Counted from the first letter of the stretch, positions 44,521 through 55,974 are shown. The stretch is 64,000 nt of DNA from Dicyema japonicum (GCA_011109175.1 RDEW01000012.1:341693-405692), one strand, 5' to 3'. Program-made: numbers and translations. Notes: a model not told the origin generated them from the letters alone.

Positions 44521-44729
44521 ATGTGATTTGCCATTATTTGTAAAATAGACTCATGCGGATATCGTGAGACAATCTCTAATGTGCCGCCTAATACAAATTT
44601 GAATTTATTTAAATTTTTGGGTTTAATATTGGATAATATTTATTAATTCTTTAATAACGTGCTTATTTTAATGAGTAAATCAGTTCGTCGTTCGTATATA
44701 GATTATTGTCATTTGAATTTACATGCAAT

Positions 44730-45600
44730 GATAAAAAAAACTACCTCAATGCTTAATTTGCATGGAAGTTTTGGAAAATGATGCTATGGTTCCTAACAAA
44801 CTAAATAGACATTGTACTTTTAAGCATCCGGACTATTCCAAAAAATTTGTGGATTATTTTATGCATTTGAAGAAACCATAAAGTATTATTTAATTTTTGC
44901 TATGTATTGTAGATCCAGTCAAATGTTGTTTAGTGATACTCTTGTGAGCTCTACGGAATCATTGAAATGTTCATATTTCTGAATTGATAGCAAAAGAACT
45001 GAAACCTATACCATTGGCGAACTTTTCTACCTGCCAAAACTTGATAACCATTGGCGAAAACTTGATAATCTCTGCTTGTCGCATTGCTCGGACTATGTTT
45101 GGTCATAAATAATGAAGATACCATTGTCAGAAACATTGTTTCTCTTCGGTTCTTTGTGGGAGTATATTGAACACAATGTATTATTTTCTATTAAGGAAGC
45201 TCGTTTTTCATTACAATTTGATGAATCCACGCATATCGGGTATTGCCTATTTGTTATATATACGAGTTGTCTATTTTGGGAAATTACAATACTTGTTCTG
45301 TAAGCCTCTTTTAACTACTACTCGAGCAATTGACATGATATTGAATGATTACTTCAATAATATTACATTTGCCAATTGAATTGGTATACAGGTGGAGCCC
45401 CGTCTATGTCTGCTCGTTTTAATGGAATTGTTTCATTATTTAAATATAAAAATAATGAGATAGTATTATCAATTTGTTTTTTTCACCGGAAATATGAAAT
45501 AAATTTGAAAAATATTGATGCAGTAATGCTAGTGGATATTAATGATATTGCAAAAGTAATAATTATTTCATTATGTCACAGCCGCTACGCGTTACACTAG
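44730..45600 (+). pseudogene. H3: hAT transposase relic (ZBED5/SCAND3-like)
   Basis: The plus strand reads a BED-type zinc finger, CLICMEVLENDAMVPNKLNRH..KHPDYSKKFVDYF (about 44745-44880), then ARFSLQFDESTHI (45205-45235), FCKPLLTTTRAIDMILNDYF (45295-45360) and GAPSMSARFNGIVSL (45385-45430). These are the successive blocks of ZBED5/SCAND3-type hAT transposases. It is distinct from H1/H2, and stops and frameshifts abound. I found no terminal repeats. Confidence 0.65.
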
Positions 45601-45683
45601 TGGACTTAGAAAAAAATCAAAAAAATTTTTTTTGATTTAATTTATCAAATTAATATATATAATTTGACCAAACTAAAGCTGAA

Positions 45684-46412
45684 TTAATAAAAAAACAACA
45701 AGTCATTGAATAGGTACCAGTCCGCCGGTTGGCCTGGACTGTTCATCCGGGTACCATTTATCCTTGATATCCATCCAATTACTAATTTATCTCCAGAACG
45801 TTGTAGTACAAAGCCAGTACGCCTATCTCCAGTTAGTTCTCCCTTTGTAGGTCCTTTCCCCAGTATGTTATTCCACGGTGGTCCCAAACCGTCCTGCAGG
45901 GACCGATGATGTGGTTAACAAAGTCCCGTGTAGATCCCAATTCTAATGTAGGAAATAAATGGTGTGGGTACCCCCTGTAAGTCCCAAATCCAGTATGACA
46001 TCCACAGTATTCTCAGGTCCTGTAGGGATCAATGGCCTGGATAACAAAGTCCCGTGTAGACCCGGATATGAATGTAAGGATCAATTGATGTGGGTACTAG
46101 GTCCAACTTGGAAAATATCCGGAGTTTGACCCTTGGCTGCTGCGTCCCCCAATAGGTTCCTTCGTTTTTGTAGAATATGTCTATTCGGCCCGTAGCATGT
46201 TTCTCAACCTTGTAATATATTCCTTCGTCATGTAGAATAGGTTCATTCGACTTGTAATACGTTTCTTCGCCTTGAGGAGACTCCCTTGCAGTCCAATAAG
46301 TTCCTTCGTCTTTTAATATGGCCCTTGTAATGTGGATCTTCGCTTTAAAACTCCTTCGACTTGAGAACATGAAGAGAACATGAAAGTAGCACCAGTGGCA
46401 CCACCTCCACAT
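45684..46412 (-). pseudogene. Unknown Tyr/Gly-rich repeat protein
   Basis: Two minus-strand frames (46412-46029 and 45887-45684) probably belong to one sequence. The first has an aromatic-rich start (MWRWCHWCYFHVLFMF), then imperfect repeats around DEGTYW, EETYYKSNEP, DEGIYYKVEK and NEGTYWG. The region 45905-46105 is a direct duplication of about 115-120 bp, each copy coding VPTxIxxYIxIxxYTGLC. A stop and a frame change separate the two parts; unmodelled short introns are possible. I do not recognise the family. Confidence 0.3.
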
Positions 46413-46429
46413 CTCCCCAAAATTGTTGT

Positions 46430-46588
46430 AAATTTAATTAATGGTCGGTTGATAACAAAAAACCAAACTAAAGCTACAACAATAACAACAACGATTTATT
46501 GACAAAAGAGTTAAGGAGATTTCTGGAGGGTATTACATCTGAGTCCTACCATAAGGCTTGGACTCCACACCTGGACCCTTCCTCCTTT
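46430..46588. other. Flank of E2
   Basis: Short stretch with caa-rich repeats (acaacaataacaacaacg at about 46477). No coding signal. Confidence 0.3.
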
Positions 46589-46732
46589 TTTTTTATTATT
46601 AATCTCTTTCAGGACGTTTCTCCCATTTATATACGTGTCCTGGACCTTTGATCTCCTCCTGAAACCATTGCGATCCTCCACAATCTTGCTAATCGGTTAA
46701 GAGCTTGTTTTCGTCCTCGCTTAGACAGTCTT

Positions 46733-48340
46733 TCAGTTTCTTTTTAAGGAGAGCTTAATTGCAGCTCTTCTAGTCTTCTCTAGGAGGGATAAGATCTTCG
46801 GAGAGAAGAACCACCCCTCGCACCCATAAAGTAGGCTAGGGAGAATAACTCCCTTGAAGATAAACAGGTAAGTGTCACGGCTAACGTGTAACTTCCGTGT
46901 ACATAGGAGCGACTGAAAGGCTCTCTTTCTCCTCCCCTTTATGTCGTCCATGTAATCTCCTGCGTGTCCATAGTCGACCCCCAGGTAGCGCAGACTGTGT
47001 GAATTGTTTACTCCCAGTGTGTATTCTTGTTTCAGGTGCTTTTTCAAACTGCTTATTCGGAGTGCGCAAGATTTTTCAGCAGAGAGCTTTAGCCCTCTCA
47101 AGTTGCACCAATGCTCAATCTGGTCGACATACTCCCGGATTCTTCCTTCAGATATAGAAGATTTTAGAGATGTGTCCACCACGATTACGTCATCCGCATA
47201 AATAAGAAGACTAGTATTAATATTCTTCGGACGTGGAAAACTCGCCATAAATATATTAAACAAAATAGGGCTCAATACTGAACCTTGAGGTACTCCTCTT
47301 TTGAATGATATTGCATCAGATATATATCCACACACCTTCACAAAAGATTGTCTTTCCTGAAGATAATTTCTTAGCCAAACAAATAGGTATCTTGGAACAC
47401 ATGCTGATACAAGCTGCTTTAACAACGCTTCATGGCATACACTGTCGAATGCTTTCGAGATATCAAGACATAATAAGTTTATTTGTCTCTTGGAATCCTT
47501 TGCTTTCATGATTTCAGAATTCAGTAGAAAGAAACAGTCTGCACAGCCTCTTCCGGGACGAAAACCCCACTGCTCCGGAATCAGAAAGTCGTTTTCTTCT
47601 ATATGTCTGCTTAGCCTTTTGAAAATGATACGTTCAATCACTTTCGCGAAAGAACATATTAAGCTAATTGGTCTGTAGCTTGCCGGATCACTCTTTGGCT
47701 TCCCTGGTTTTGGAATCATCCTCACAACAGCTTTCTTCCATATTAAAGGCAAGTGGCCAAGTCGCAAACACCCATCATAAAGACATCGCAGATAGTCAAA
47801 CAAAATATCCGGACCCTCTTTGATAAGTTTCATTGATATGTGGTCATATCCTGGAGCATTGACCTTGCATTCCCTGATAGCTGTCATCACTTCAAAGATG
47901 CTGACAGTGCTATCAGCAATAGGTAGTTCCTCGTCGGAGTGTTCAAATATATCGGCAGACACTTTCTTTTTGTCATCAGGGATCAAACTCCACGGATCCA
48001 CACCCTGAATTTTTTGGAGCTGATCCCTGAATATCGAAGGTGTTTCCTCCGTTATGCATACTCCCCCGTCTGGTTTATCCAGTATAATTTTTTCTGCACC
48101 CGACTTCGGACACATTATCTTCTGATAGCATTTCCAAAAAGAGGGATTCTTCATATCAATTTTTGCAGCCTCAGCCCTCCATATACGGTCAGTCTCCTCC
48201 TTCCATATATTGCTGATTGCTTCCTTCATCATCCTGATTCTGGCTGATATGAAATCCCCGTCTATTTTGTCAGCACAACGTCTTTGCTTTGCCCTTAGCC
48301 GATTCCTCTCCCGAATAAGCCTCATAATAATTGGCGACAC
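46733..48340 (-). CDS. E2 reverse transcriptase, 535 codons, uninterrupted
   Basis: RNA-dependent DNA polymerase of a Jockey-like LINE. After a Lys/Arg-rich start (IRERNRLRAKQRR) come the fingers APGYDHISMKLI, WKKAVVRMIPKPGKPKSDP and YRPISLICSFAKV, then EQWGFRPGRGCAD, LCLDISKAFDSVCH (palm A, about residue 295), GVPQGSVLSPILFNIF (motif B), LLIYADDVIVV (motif C, about residue 385), GLKLSAEKS and SLRYLGVDYG (thumb), and LPSLLYGCEGWFFSP at the end. All catalytic residues are present and there is no internal stop. The chosen ATG may be internal, since upstream endonuclease coding lies in a different frame. Confidence 0.85.
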   Translation of the reverse strand: MSPIIMRLIRERNRLRAKQRRCADKIDGDFISARIRMMKEAISNIWKEETDRIWRAEAAKIDMKNPSFWKCYQKIMCPKSGAEKIILDKPDGGVCITEETPSIFRDQLQKIQGVDPWSLIPDDKKKVSADIFEHSDEELPIADSTVSIFEVMTAIRECKVNAPGYDHISMKLIKEGPDILFDYLRCLYDGCLRLGHLPLIWKKAVVRMIPKPGKPKSDPASYRPISLICSFAKVIERIIFKRLSRHIEENDFLIPEQWGFRPGRGCADCFFLLNSEIMKAKDSKRQINLLCLDISKAFDSVCHEALLKQLVSACVPRYLFVWLRNYLQERQSFVKVCGYISDAISFKRGVPQGSVLSPILFNIFMASFPRPKNINTSLLIYADDVIVVDTSLKSSISEGRIREYVDQIEHWCNLRGLKLSAEKSCALRISSLKKHLKQEYTLGVNNSHSLRYLGVDYGHAGDYMDDIKGRRKRAFQSLLCTRKLHVSRDTYLFIFKGVILPSLLYGCEGWFFSPKILSLLEKTRRAAIKLSLKRN

Positions 48341-48865
48341 AAAATAATGATTTTTTTGAGAAAACCCTTCGTGAATACAGATGAAGATATGACTGCAGTA
48401 GATTTGTTAATTCTCTACTTCCAGCATTGATACCTTCTATGGTTGAAAACTTTCTCGGTAGAACACACAAATTATTGAATATGAAGAACCTATAGTGGGT
48501 CCAATCCAAGTTAGACATGTTGAACCTCAAGATGACATCTTCCATAACATCTGGTCTCAAATAACTAATTCTTGTGGAATATGGTCACTCCCGATATCCC
48601 ATAGAGTTTTTGGCTTTCCCACATACACAGATAGAGCTGGCAATACTAGGAATACGCCGAGTTTGTCGCCACCATGATAAGAAAAATGATTTGGGTCATC
48701 CGACGTAAGGATCACAAAGCCACATGAATCAGACAATAATTATAAACGTCGTTCATCCTGATTTGTCTTGCTACAACCATAACTATTGTTCTTCGAATTA
48801 AGATCCCAATTAAGATAGTATAGGGATTCTTGTTGTAGAACTCAGTGATATCTGTAGAACAAGTC

Positions 48866-49147
48866 TCAAGATTCTTGGACACAATACATCACAAACGACT
48901 TTTGGATTACGAATTCGAGGCAGTCCCGGTAGAAAATAGACGTTCCCGTACCAGCAACTGCTCCAGCCTTCCATAAAATGTCCACAGAATTGTATCCAGT
49001 CATTATATTACTCTTCGCTTTCTTTAATTTCGTCTCATTGACCACCAAGATGTCGATCTTGGAGGCCCTCGCAAGTAGTGCTAGTTCATTATGCCTTTTC
49101 CCAAGGGATTGGGCATTCACTAGCACTATTTTTAGTCCTTGCTTCAA
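48866..49147 (-). pseudogene. E2 endonuclease N-terminus
   Basis: The frame GLKIVLVNAQSLGKRHNELALL, ILVVNETKLKKAKS, YNSVDILWKAG and GTGTSIFYRD is the opening of the E-family endonuclease. The same blocks occur in E1 and E3. The frame breaks after 94 codons. Confidence 0.65.
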
Positions 49148-49194
49148 ACATTTAGGTGACCTTGCTTCTTCAAAACCAAGGTCGGTTTTGAAAA

Positions 49195-50681
49195 ATGTTA
49201 TAAAAAAATGTTATAAACTTACAGCTAAGCAACGATACAGTTACTCACAGAATTGAGAGAATATCTGACGATATTCAATGCCAACTACTAACTGAATCCA
49301 ACTTTTTCGTACACTATTCTATTGCTCTTGACATCACTAAAGATATTAGTGATACAGAACAAATAGCTGTTTTTTATATGAGCCTGACTTCAAAATTTAT
49401 GAAGAATTTCTCACGCTACGTAACCTTCATGGTTCTACTAAAGGAGCTGATATATTCCGTGAATTTCGTGATTGCCTTGAAATGGCACATTTGGATCTTT
49501 CAAAAATGTTTTCAATTGCCACAGATGGATGTCCTTCTATGGTTGGATGGAAAACTGGGTTTCAAGGTCTCGTAGCTGGATGGCGAGTTGAGTCTTGTGA
49601 TTTGACATCACTGCATACTACATCAAGAAAATTTAGCTGCAAAATCTATGAAAATGGACCATGTAACAGAAACGGTCATTTCAATCGTAAATTTTATTCG
49701 CTCTCGTTAAATCACCGCAATTTTAAGAAATTTCTCGAGGATGTTGATGCTGAGTATGGAGATTTGCATACAACCGTACGATGGTTGAGTCGGGCAGCAT
49801 GTCTAAAAAGGTTGTATAAATTTTAAATAAATCGCATTTATGACCTTCTCCCGGAGATTATAAATTTTATTGACAATAGATATTCTATCTTCAGCTTACT
49901 GATGAGGAGTGGATTGCGGACTCATCATTTATGTTTGATATTTCTACACACCTTTCGACTTTGAATACTTCTTTGCAGGGTAAGAACAAACTATGTCATG
50001 AATTATACGGACTGGTTTCTGCATTTATCGAAAAACTACACTTTTTCAAAATACAAATTGCAAGTAGAGTTACCATTCATTTTCCAATACTTTCAAACCA
50101 CAGGGAAGATGGATCATATGAAAAATATACCTCTGTTATTAGTGACTTAATCGACAAATTCGAAACACGTTTTAATGATTTTAAAGAAGCTCTATCTATT
50201 ATGAAAATATTTTCGTCACCTATGGAAACAGATGCTGCAACCGCTCCATATGTATATCAGCTGGAGCTAATTGAAATGCAGGCAGATTTACAACTTACCG
50301 CGCTATTTAAGTCAAGTGAACTATTGGATTTTTGGAGTCGAATTCCACAATGGAAATATCCGAACTTGGTCATAATGCTCAAAAAAATGCATCAGTCTTC
50401 GGATCAACGTATGCATGTGAAGCTCAGTAAACTTACGCGAATAAAAAGTAAGTATTGATTGACTGATGAACACTTAATTCAACTTTTACAGACATCGTCT
50501 TCGAAATTTACTCCTCGTTTCGATAAAATAGTAGACGCCAAGCAAAATCAAGTCTCATATTGATTCTCTTATTACGTAATAAAGCCTTTTTTCTTTAATC
50601 AAATGAAATATTTTTGTGCGGCCCGCAAAGATACTCTTTATTATCGATTTGGCCATTGAGTAAAAAGGTTGAGAACCCCTG
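49195..50681 (+). mobile_element. H2: second copy of the H1 hAT, 5' part missing
   Basis: Nearly identical to 15140-16611 of H1: the same IATDGCPSMVGWKTGFQGL, VRWLSRAACLKRL, DISTHLSTLNTSLQGKNKL and YVYQLELIEMQADLQL blocks, and the same right end gttgagaacccctg at 50681. The left 0.6 kb, including the left terminal repeat, is absent, so the element starts abruptly beside the truncated E2. The C-terminus runs further in frame here than in H1 (LSKLTRIKSKY). Confidence 0.85.
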
Positions 50682-50989
50682 ATCTAGATAGTAAGAATAT
50701 TTTTATGAAATTTTAGAATTCGTTTTTTTTCACACACAACATAATTTATTCGCAAAACCCCAACTAATTAAACAAGGTAAGAGCCATTAACTAAAGAGGA
50801 AAGCCAAGATTTGGGGTCGTCTATATCGGGGCACTCTCATGAGACACCGTATGTCTCTTCTCCGTAAAAAGCACCAATTACAATGCGAGTTTCCACAAGC
50901 AATGTAATAAATCACCGATTCTTCTCGTTTTTCTTTCGTATTCGTCATCAATTTCAGATGCTAAATCCAATCCATGTTGGCGACTCCGC

Positions 50990-51075
50990 ACTTTTATTTA
51001 TAGCTGGTGATATGGATTACTTGAGGGATTTGGCTCAGGATCGTGGAAAGTGGAGAAAATTAACTAAAAGATTAA
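50990..51075 (+). pseudogene. D7: family D C-terminal scrap
   Basis: DYLRDLAQDRGKWRKLTKRL matches the end of the family-D tail (HLRDLSRNRGNWKRLTKRI). It overlaps the end of the E3 open frame on the other strand. Confidence 0.5.
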
Positions 51076-51877
51076 TGTTTGGTACTGCACTGGTTTTGTC
51101 ATTTCCAATGGCAAGACGTTGTGCTTTATAATATAATAAATCCAATCCATGTGCGAGTTTAATTGCATACCTTCTTGTCTTTTCTAATTTAGTTAGTAGG
51201 ACTGATTCCTCCTCTGTTTTAAACCAACCTTGATATCCATATATTAGGAAAGGCTCAATACACGTTTTGTAGACAAACATAAAAGTATTTGGAGACAAAT
51301 GAAAGCGGAGTAGGGACTTGAGCATTCCCGTAGCTTTCTCTCTTCGTATTTTGATGTTCTCTTTAAACGATCCTTTTTTGTTAATGCATACTCCAAGGTA
51401 TATCAGGTTTTCCGAGAATTTAACATTCCCTGTATCAACATATTGATTCCTCCTATTTCTCGCTATCCAGGTTACAGAACTTTTTTCTCTTGATAATGTC
51501 AATCCATTATTCTGACACCAATCTTCGATTTTCGACATATGAGTTACTGTTCTTTTCCATGATATTGATTTATTCATATTAATGTTCAAAATTAGAATGT
51601 CGTCTGCATAAATTATCATTTTGGTATTGATGTGTTCCGGTTTTGGCACCTCGCTCATTATACAGTTGAAGAGGAGAGGACTCAAAATTGAACCTTGTGG
51701 AACACCTCTACTTAGTTTTATCTTTTTAGAGAGCATATTTCCCACACGAATATAAGACTCTCTTCCCATAAGGAAATCTCTAATCCACATGAGCGCCGAC
51801 TTTCCAATGTTCGCCTTTGACAATGTCTCGAGAAGTCCTTCATGCCAGACACTGTCAAAAGCCTTGGATATGTCCAA
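51035..51877 (-). pseudogene. E3 RT palm and thumb
   Basis: 280 codons: palm A (DISKAFDSVWHE), motif B (GVPQGSILSPLLF), motif C (YADDILIL), thumb and the end block LIYGYQGWFKTEEES. The frame reads through the true C-terminus into neighbouring family-D sequence after about 51115, so the last roughly 27 residues are not E3. The fingers are in another frame upstream. Confidence 0.75.
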
Positions 51878-53463
51878 ACACGTTGCAGTAAGGTATTCTT
51901 TCTTACTTATTGAATTGACTTCCTAAGTTCCCGATGCAGTCTTCAGTTCCTCTATTTTTACGGAACCCCCACTGATTGTTTGCAAGAAAATTGTTTTCCT
52001 CAACCACTTTTGATAATCTATTGAAGACAATTTTCTCCATAATTTTTGAAATTGAACAACTAAGACTAATTGGTCTATAATTTTCTAGATTAGATCTTGA
52101 TTTTCCTTTCTTTCCAATCATCCGAACAATCGACTTTTTCCAGGTCGATGGAACGTGAGCAAGTTTCCACGAGGCATTATAAAGCATGATTAATGCATCA
52201 ATTAACATAGCATTTGCATTCTTGAATATTTTCATTGGGATAAAATCCCATCCAGGGGTTTTGTTCTTGCAGCTACAAATCGCAATTTTTACTTCTTCAG
52301 GGGAAATAGGAGTACACATAGGACCCTTCATTGACACCATCCTATCATAGTGATGATTATTGCTTCGAAATTCATATGGAATAATGGAAGCAGGATCTAC
52401 TTCTTGAATTTTTGCTAACTGTTGCCGTAGAATTTCTGGGATTCCCCATTTGAAATACAACAACCATTGGATGATTTTAGGTGTATTTCATCACATTTAT
52501 CATCAGAGGATTTCAATCTCGCGAATACTTTCCAAAAGTCTGCATTCTTGTGATTGATCTTTGAGCATTCTCTTCTTCATTTATTTTCCTGTTTTCGTTT
52601 GGATATTTCCATTAATTCATTTTCACTAAGCTGATCTGAACCTTTAGCTTTTCCGAGTCGGGAATGTTCCAACATCTATTCAGTTTACTTTCAAGTGATT
52701 TTTTCTCTAGATGGAGGAAATCTTTTTTTAAGCTCATTGATAAGCATCCATGCGGCATACGGAATTTTTTATTTCCATATTCGTCCAAATAACACAATAT
52801 CAAAGTCCTAATTTTGTCATCCAAGTAATCAATATCTGAGGAGTCCAAGATCAATAGATCACAGATATTTCCCAGTTTCACGCGTATAAAATAATCGAAA
52901 TCAACCCAGTTGACATGATTAAGGTTGTAGCCAACAAAAGTTCTTTCAGCAGATATAGGCCCCGTCCTTATTTCCAAAGTTTGTGGAAGATGGTCGCTTC
53001 CAATATCTTGCTCCACATATTGGTGCTCACAAATTTTGCTCAGATTCTGAGGCATCACAAAAACTCCGAGCTTGTCCCCACTACTCGGTGCAAAGTTATT
53101 AATTTCGACTGAAGTTAAAATCTTTAACTCTCCAGACTTCATCCGTTTTACAAGTTATTTTCCATCTTGATTGGTTGTTACACAACCATAGTCAGTATGT
53201 TTAGCGTTCATGTCCCCAACAAGGATTGGATATTCATTGTTTTCCATAAATTAGTCAACAATCCATGGATACTCTCGTAGTTTTTTAGAATAGATTCCTC
53301 CGGTAGTTATCCATCACATTGTTGTTTGTAGTTGAATGCTTGCTAGTTCACAAAGATTTTCTTCATTGATCGTGGGTAGTCTTGTATTTAAAGAAGTTTT
53401 GTAGTAAATTGAAGTTCCTGTTCCAGCACAAGAACCAGCATGTTCAAGCTTATAATTAAGCTG
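51115..53463 (-). mobile_element. E3: Jockey-like LINE, 5' truncated
   Basis: Minus strand. Endonuclease blocks GTGTSIYYKTSLNTRLP (about 53420-53370) and IGSDHLPQTLEIRTG (about 53000), linker (53142-52612), RT fingers CKNKTPGWDFIPMKIF, WKKSIVRMIGKKGKS and YRPISLSCSISKI (52463-51903). After a frameshift, DISKAFDSVWHEGL, GVPQGSILSPLLFN, MIIYADDILIL and GLTLSREKS (51877-51115). The upstream edge at about 53463 joins a DNA transposase. Confidence 0.8.
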
Positions 53464-54125
53464 TATTACAAAATCAATGAACGTCTCTGCGCGATAAGGG
53501 GAGGAATTGATTTCGTAATGTAAAAGTCGTCCACAGAAATAGCAGCACAAATAGAAAATTTTTTCTCTCTTATGTTTCTAATACATTTTTTCTGAGTAAC
53601 TCCTTTTATAGATCTTCCAAATTTGGATCTCATCGAACAATTGACTCCCATTTCGTCTATAAAAATAAGCCGTTGATTATCAATTTCAATTATTTTTCTG
53701 GCAAATCTATATCTTTCTTCCATATTTATTGTAGAATTTCTCGCCATAGGTACAAATTGAATCTTTTTAAAACTATATCCAAATGTATCTAGCGTCCTAT
53801 TTATTGTCGATAAAGAGACATTTTTTCTTTGCACATCAAATAAAGAATTTTTTAAATTTTTCAGAGTAAATGAAGCATCTTCTTCAATTTTTTTAGTCAA
53901 AAATAAGATGTCCGATGAATTAAGTTTTTTCTTTCGTCCACAATTATTTTTTGTTGAAGCAAAACTTCCTGTATTTTTGTATTTTTTGACGATAGAAACA
54001 ACTGTCTGATAGTTAATATAGATGTCTTCGCTTATTTTTGAATAAGCCAACCCTGCTTCATATTTATAATAAGTTTTCGGTTATCCTTCGAATACAGTAG
54101 TATTTTTGTTTTTGTAACTATTCAT
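53464..54125 (-). pseudogene. Tc1/mariner-IS630-like transposase fragment
   Basis: 194 codons (54050-53466). N-terminal helix-turn-helix (SKISEDIYINYQTVVSIVKKY), then GSFASTKNNCGRKKKL, SLSTINRTLDTFGYSFKK and the first catalytic Asp in RLIFIDEMGVNC. After a frameshift YEINSSPYRAETFIDFV continues the fold. It is cut off before the second catalytic Asp, where E3 begins. The family uses a DDE/D cut-and-paste mechanism at TA sites; no terminal repeats were found. Confidence 0.7.
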
Positions 54126-54169
54126 TTAATTCAATTTGCGCTAAAATTTGTATTTATAGGAACTTAATA

Positions 54170-54455
54170 ATCCAATAAATATAAATAATGATCTAATAAA
54201 TATAAATAATGATCTCAAAAATATAAATAATAATCCCATAAATATTTTACAAAGTTATTATTAAACATTTTGACAAAGTTATTAAGTATTTTGACGAATT
54301 ATTAAACATTTTGACAAAATTATTAAGTATTTTGACGAAGTTATTAAACATTTTGACAAAATTATTAAATATTTTGACAAAGTTATTAAATTTTATGACA
54401 AAGTTATTGAATATTTTGACAAAGTTATTAAATTTTATGACAAAGTTATTAAATA
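54170..54455 (+). repeat. AT-rich minisatellite, 20-bp unit
   Basis: About ten tandem units of tattttgacaaagttattaa with small variations (54247-54455), preceded by three units of a different 21-bp motif (aataaatataaataatgatc) at about 54170-54235. No open frame. Confidence 0.85.
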
Positions 54456-54744
54456 AATAGGAAAACCCTGTAATTCAATCCAGAATTTCCGAGTTTTTCT
54501 CGTGGCCTAGACATTTTTTCAATTCCCTTTTCTCCTTAATTGGTCACTTGTCTTCTTTATCAACAATAGTATCTTCGTTAAGAAGTACAATTTCTTACAT
54601 TTATATAGTAAGCTAGGTAGAATTATCCCCCGGAAGATAAACAGTAGAACCCCCAACTTTCATGTGATACTTTCTAAACCTATTATTTTGTATTTATTAT
54701 TACATTAAAGAGTAAATTCCAAATTTTAGTAAATGTCTGCCCAA

Positions 54745-54870
54745 ATGCTGATCCTGCAGGAAAGGTCGAATTGAAGAAATACTCAGCCTTCGAGATCGCT
54801 TCCGTTTAGTTCTAATCGTCTTCGAAACCTTTGGAATAGGTGGCAGAATTGGTTAAGGTCGTTCAATCTC
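54745..54870 (+). pseudogene. Possible family B endonuclease scrap
   Basis: With one frameshift the plus strand reads KVELKKYSA, then LRDRFRLVLIVFETFGIGG, recalling KIKKYSSLINRFHI and VVETSGVFG of family B. Short and diverged. Confidence 0.3.
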
Positions 54871-55685
54871 AATGCCATTTAGAGACCCACGTGAACGGAG
54901 ATGGTTATGTCAGTCCCTTGAAATCACCATCGTTGGTAGCAATGCTCACTTTCTCTTATAATTGTTTATCCATCCCCAACTTCACAAATGGAGAGTTACT
55001 TCTCACGATAGCTATCGAGATCAATTCAGGAGCTACGAGTCAAGTCTAAGGTTCTTTGAGGATGACTATTGTTAAAATTGATGAGTTCTCCGTAAGCTAA
55101 TCGTTCAGTTTTACGACTTATTGTCCTTAAGTCTTCTCGGATTTAGTGACGGCTCAGTAATCAACGCCCAATTAACCGGTTTATATGGTCCCCTTAATAT
55201 ATTAACATGGAATAGGAGTAGCTTTTTGAAGATATCCAAAGTTCAATACTTTGAGTCTATAAATAACTTTTCCAATAGGTCTTCCACTGATGTGCTTTAC
55301 TCAACTTTCAACGTGCTTACCTGTTTAGTCATGTACTTACACTCAGTCCCATAAATGATGACCCAATTCCCATAAATGATGTCCAAGTTATATATATAAT
55401 ACACAAGTAAATCTATATTTTAATTTCCCCTATTATGGTATCAACTAATACAGATATGAGAAGTCGCAAGGTTTTTATGAACGAAAGTCTATTTAATCAA
55501 ATTAATAGTTTTGATTGAGATCACCTCTATCAGTAAAAAGAGTTTGAACAGGTGTATACAAAAGAGAATTTGTCCTCATATTACAACAGTTTTTGGGAAA
55601 GGGTAAATGGAATTAATAACAGATTAATTGAATAAAATACTTTTTTCCTAAAATATTTATTAGTATAACTTGGACATCATTTATG
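54871..55685. other. No recognised gene
   Basis: Two small plus-strand frames (54840-55049 and 55121-55354) show no family features. A direct repeat cccataaatgatg(a/t)cc lies at 55349-55380. Confidence 0.3.
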
Positions 55686-55689
55686 GGAA

Positions 55690-55920
55690 TTGGGTCAACA
55701 TTTATGGGATCGAGTGTATATTGAATGAAAGATATTCTCGCTCTGTCTCTTTTTCAATCCACTGGTCTCTGAAAACGCCGAGTATCTGGCTATCATCCAA
55801 AAAGGATCATCCCCTCCCTACTACACCAGAGGGGTTCTCTCATTTGCGTATATGGATGGACTTGTCTGGCAAGGACGCATCTTACTCCGTCAATGAGGAC
55901 TGGATACGCTCTAACTAAAC
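55690..55920 (+). mobile_element. Copy of a short C-related repeat
   Basis: The plus strand reads LPTTPEGFSHLRIWMDL, then SVNEDWIRSN and stop. The same string, diverged, is found at 63475-63590 (SPTSLEGFPQLQIWTSF, then KWELDTLN). Two copies at distant sites show it is a dispersed repeat. Confidence 0.4.
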
Positions 55921-55974
55921 CTATAATCAAACAGATAGTCGCAACAGTAGATATAAAAGTAGTCATGAAATATT

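Larger units (their letters stand above)
46589..49190 (-). mobile_element. E2: Jockey-like LINE with intact RT ORF
   Basis: Minus strand. Endonuclease N-terminus (49147-48866: KIVLVNAQSLGKRHNEL, LVVNETKLKKAKS, GTGTSIFYRD), endonuclease C-terminus and linker (48560-48270), RT ORF (48340-46733), a 3' UTR and a tail aataataaaaaaaaa at 46588-46602. No gag precedes it: it is truncated at about 49190 where hAT H2 begins. A frameshift separates endonuclease and RT. Confidence 0.8.

Noticed and set aside
46897-48247. Plus-strand ORFs across E2
   Set aside because: They are antisense shadows of the intact 535-codon RT.
54247-54455. CRISPR-like array
   Set aside because: The 20-bp units are contiguous with no spacers, and the window is eukaryotic.
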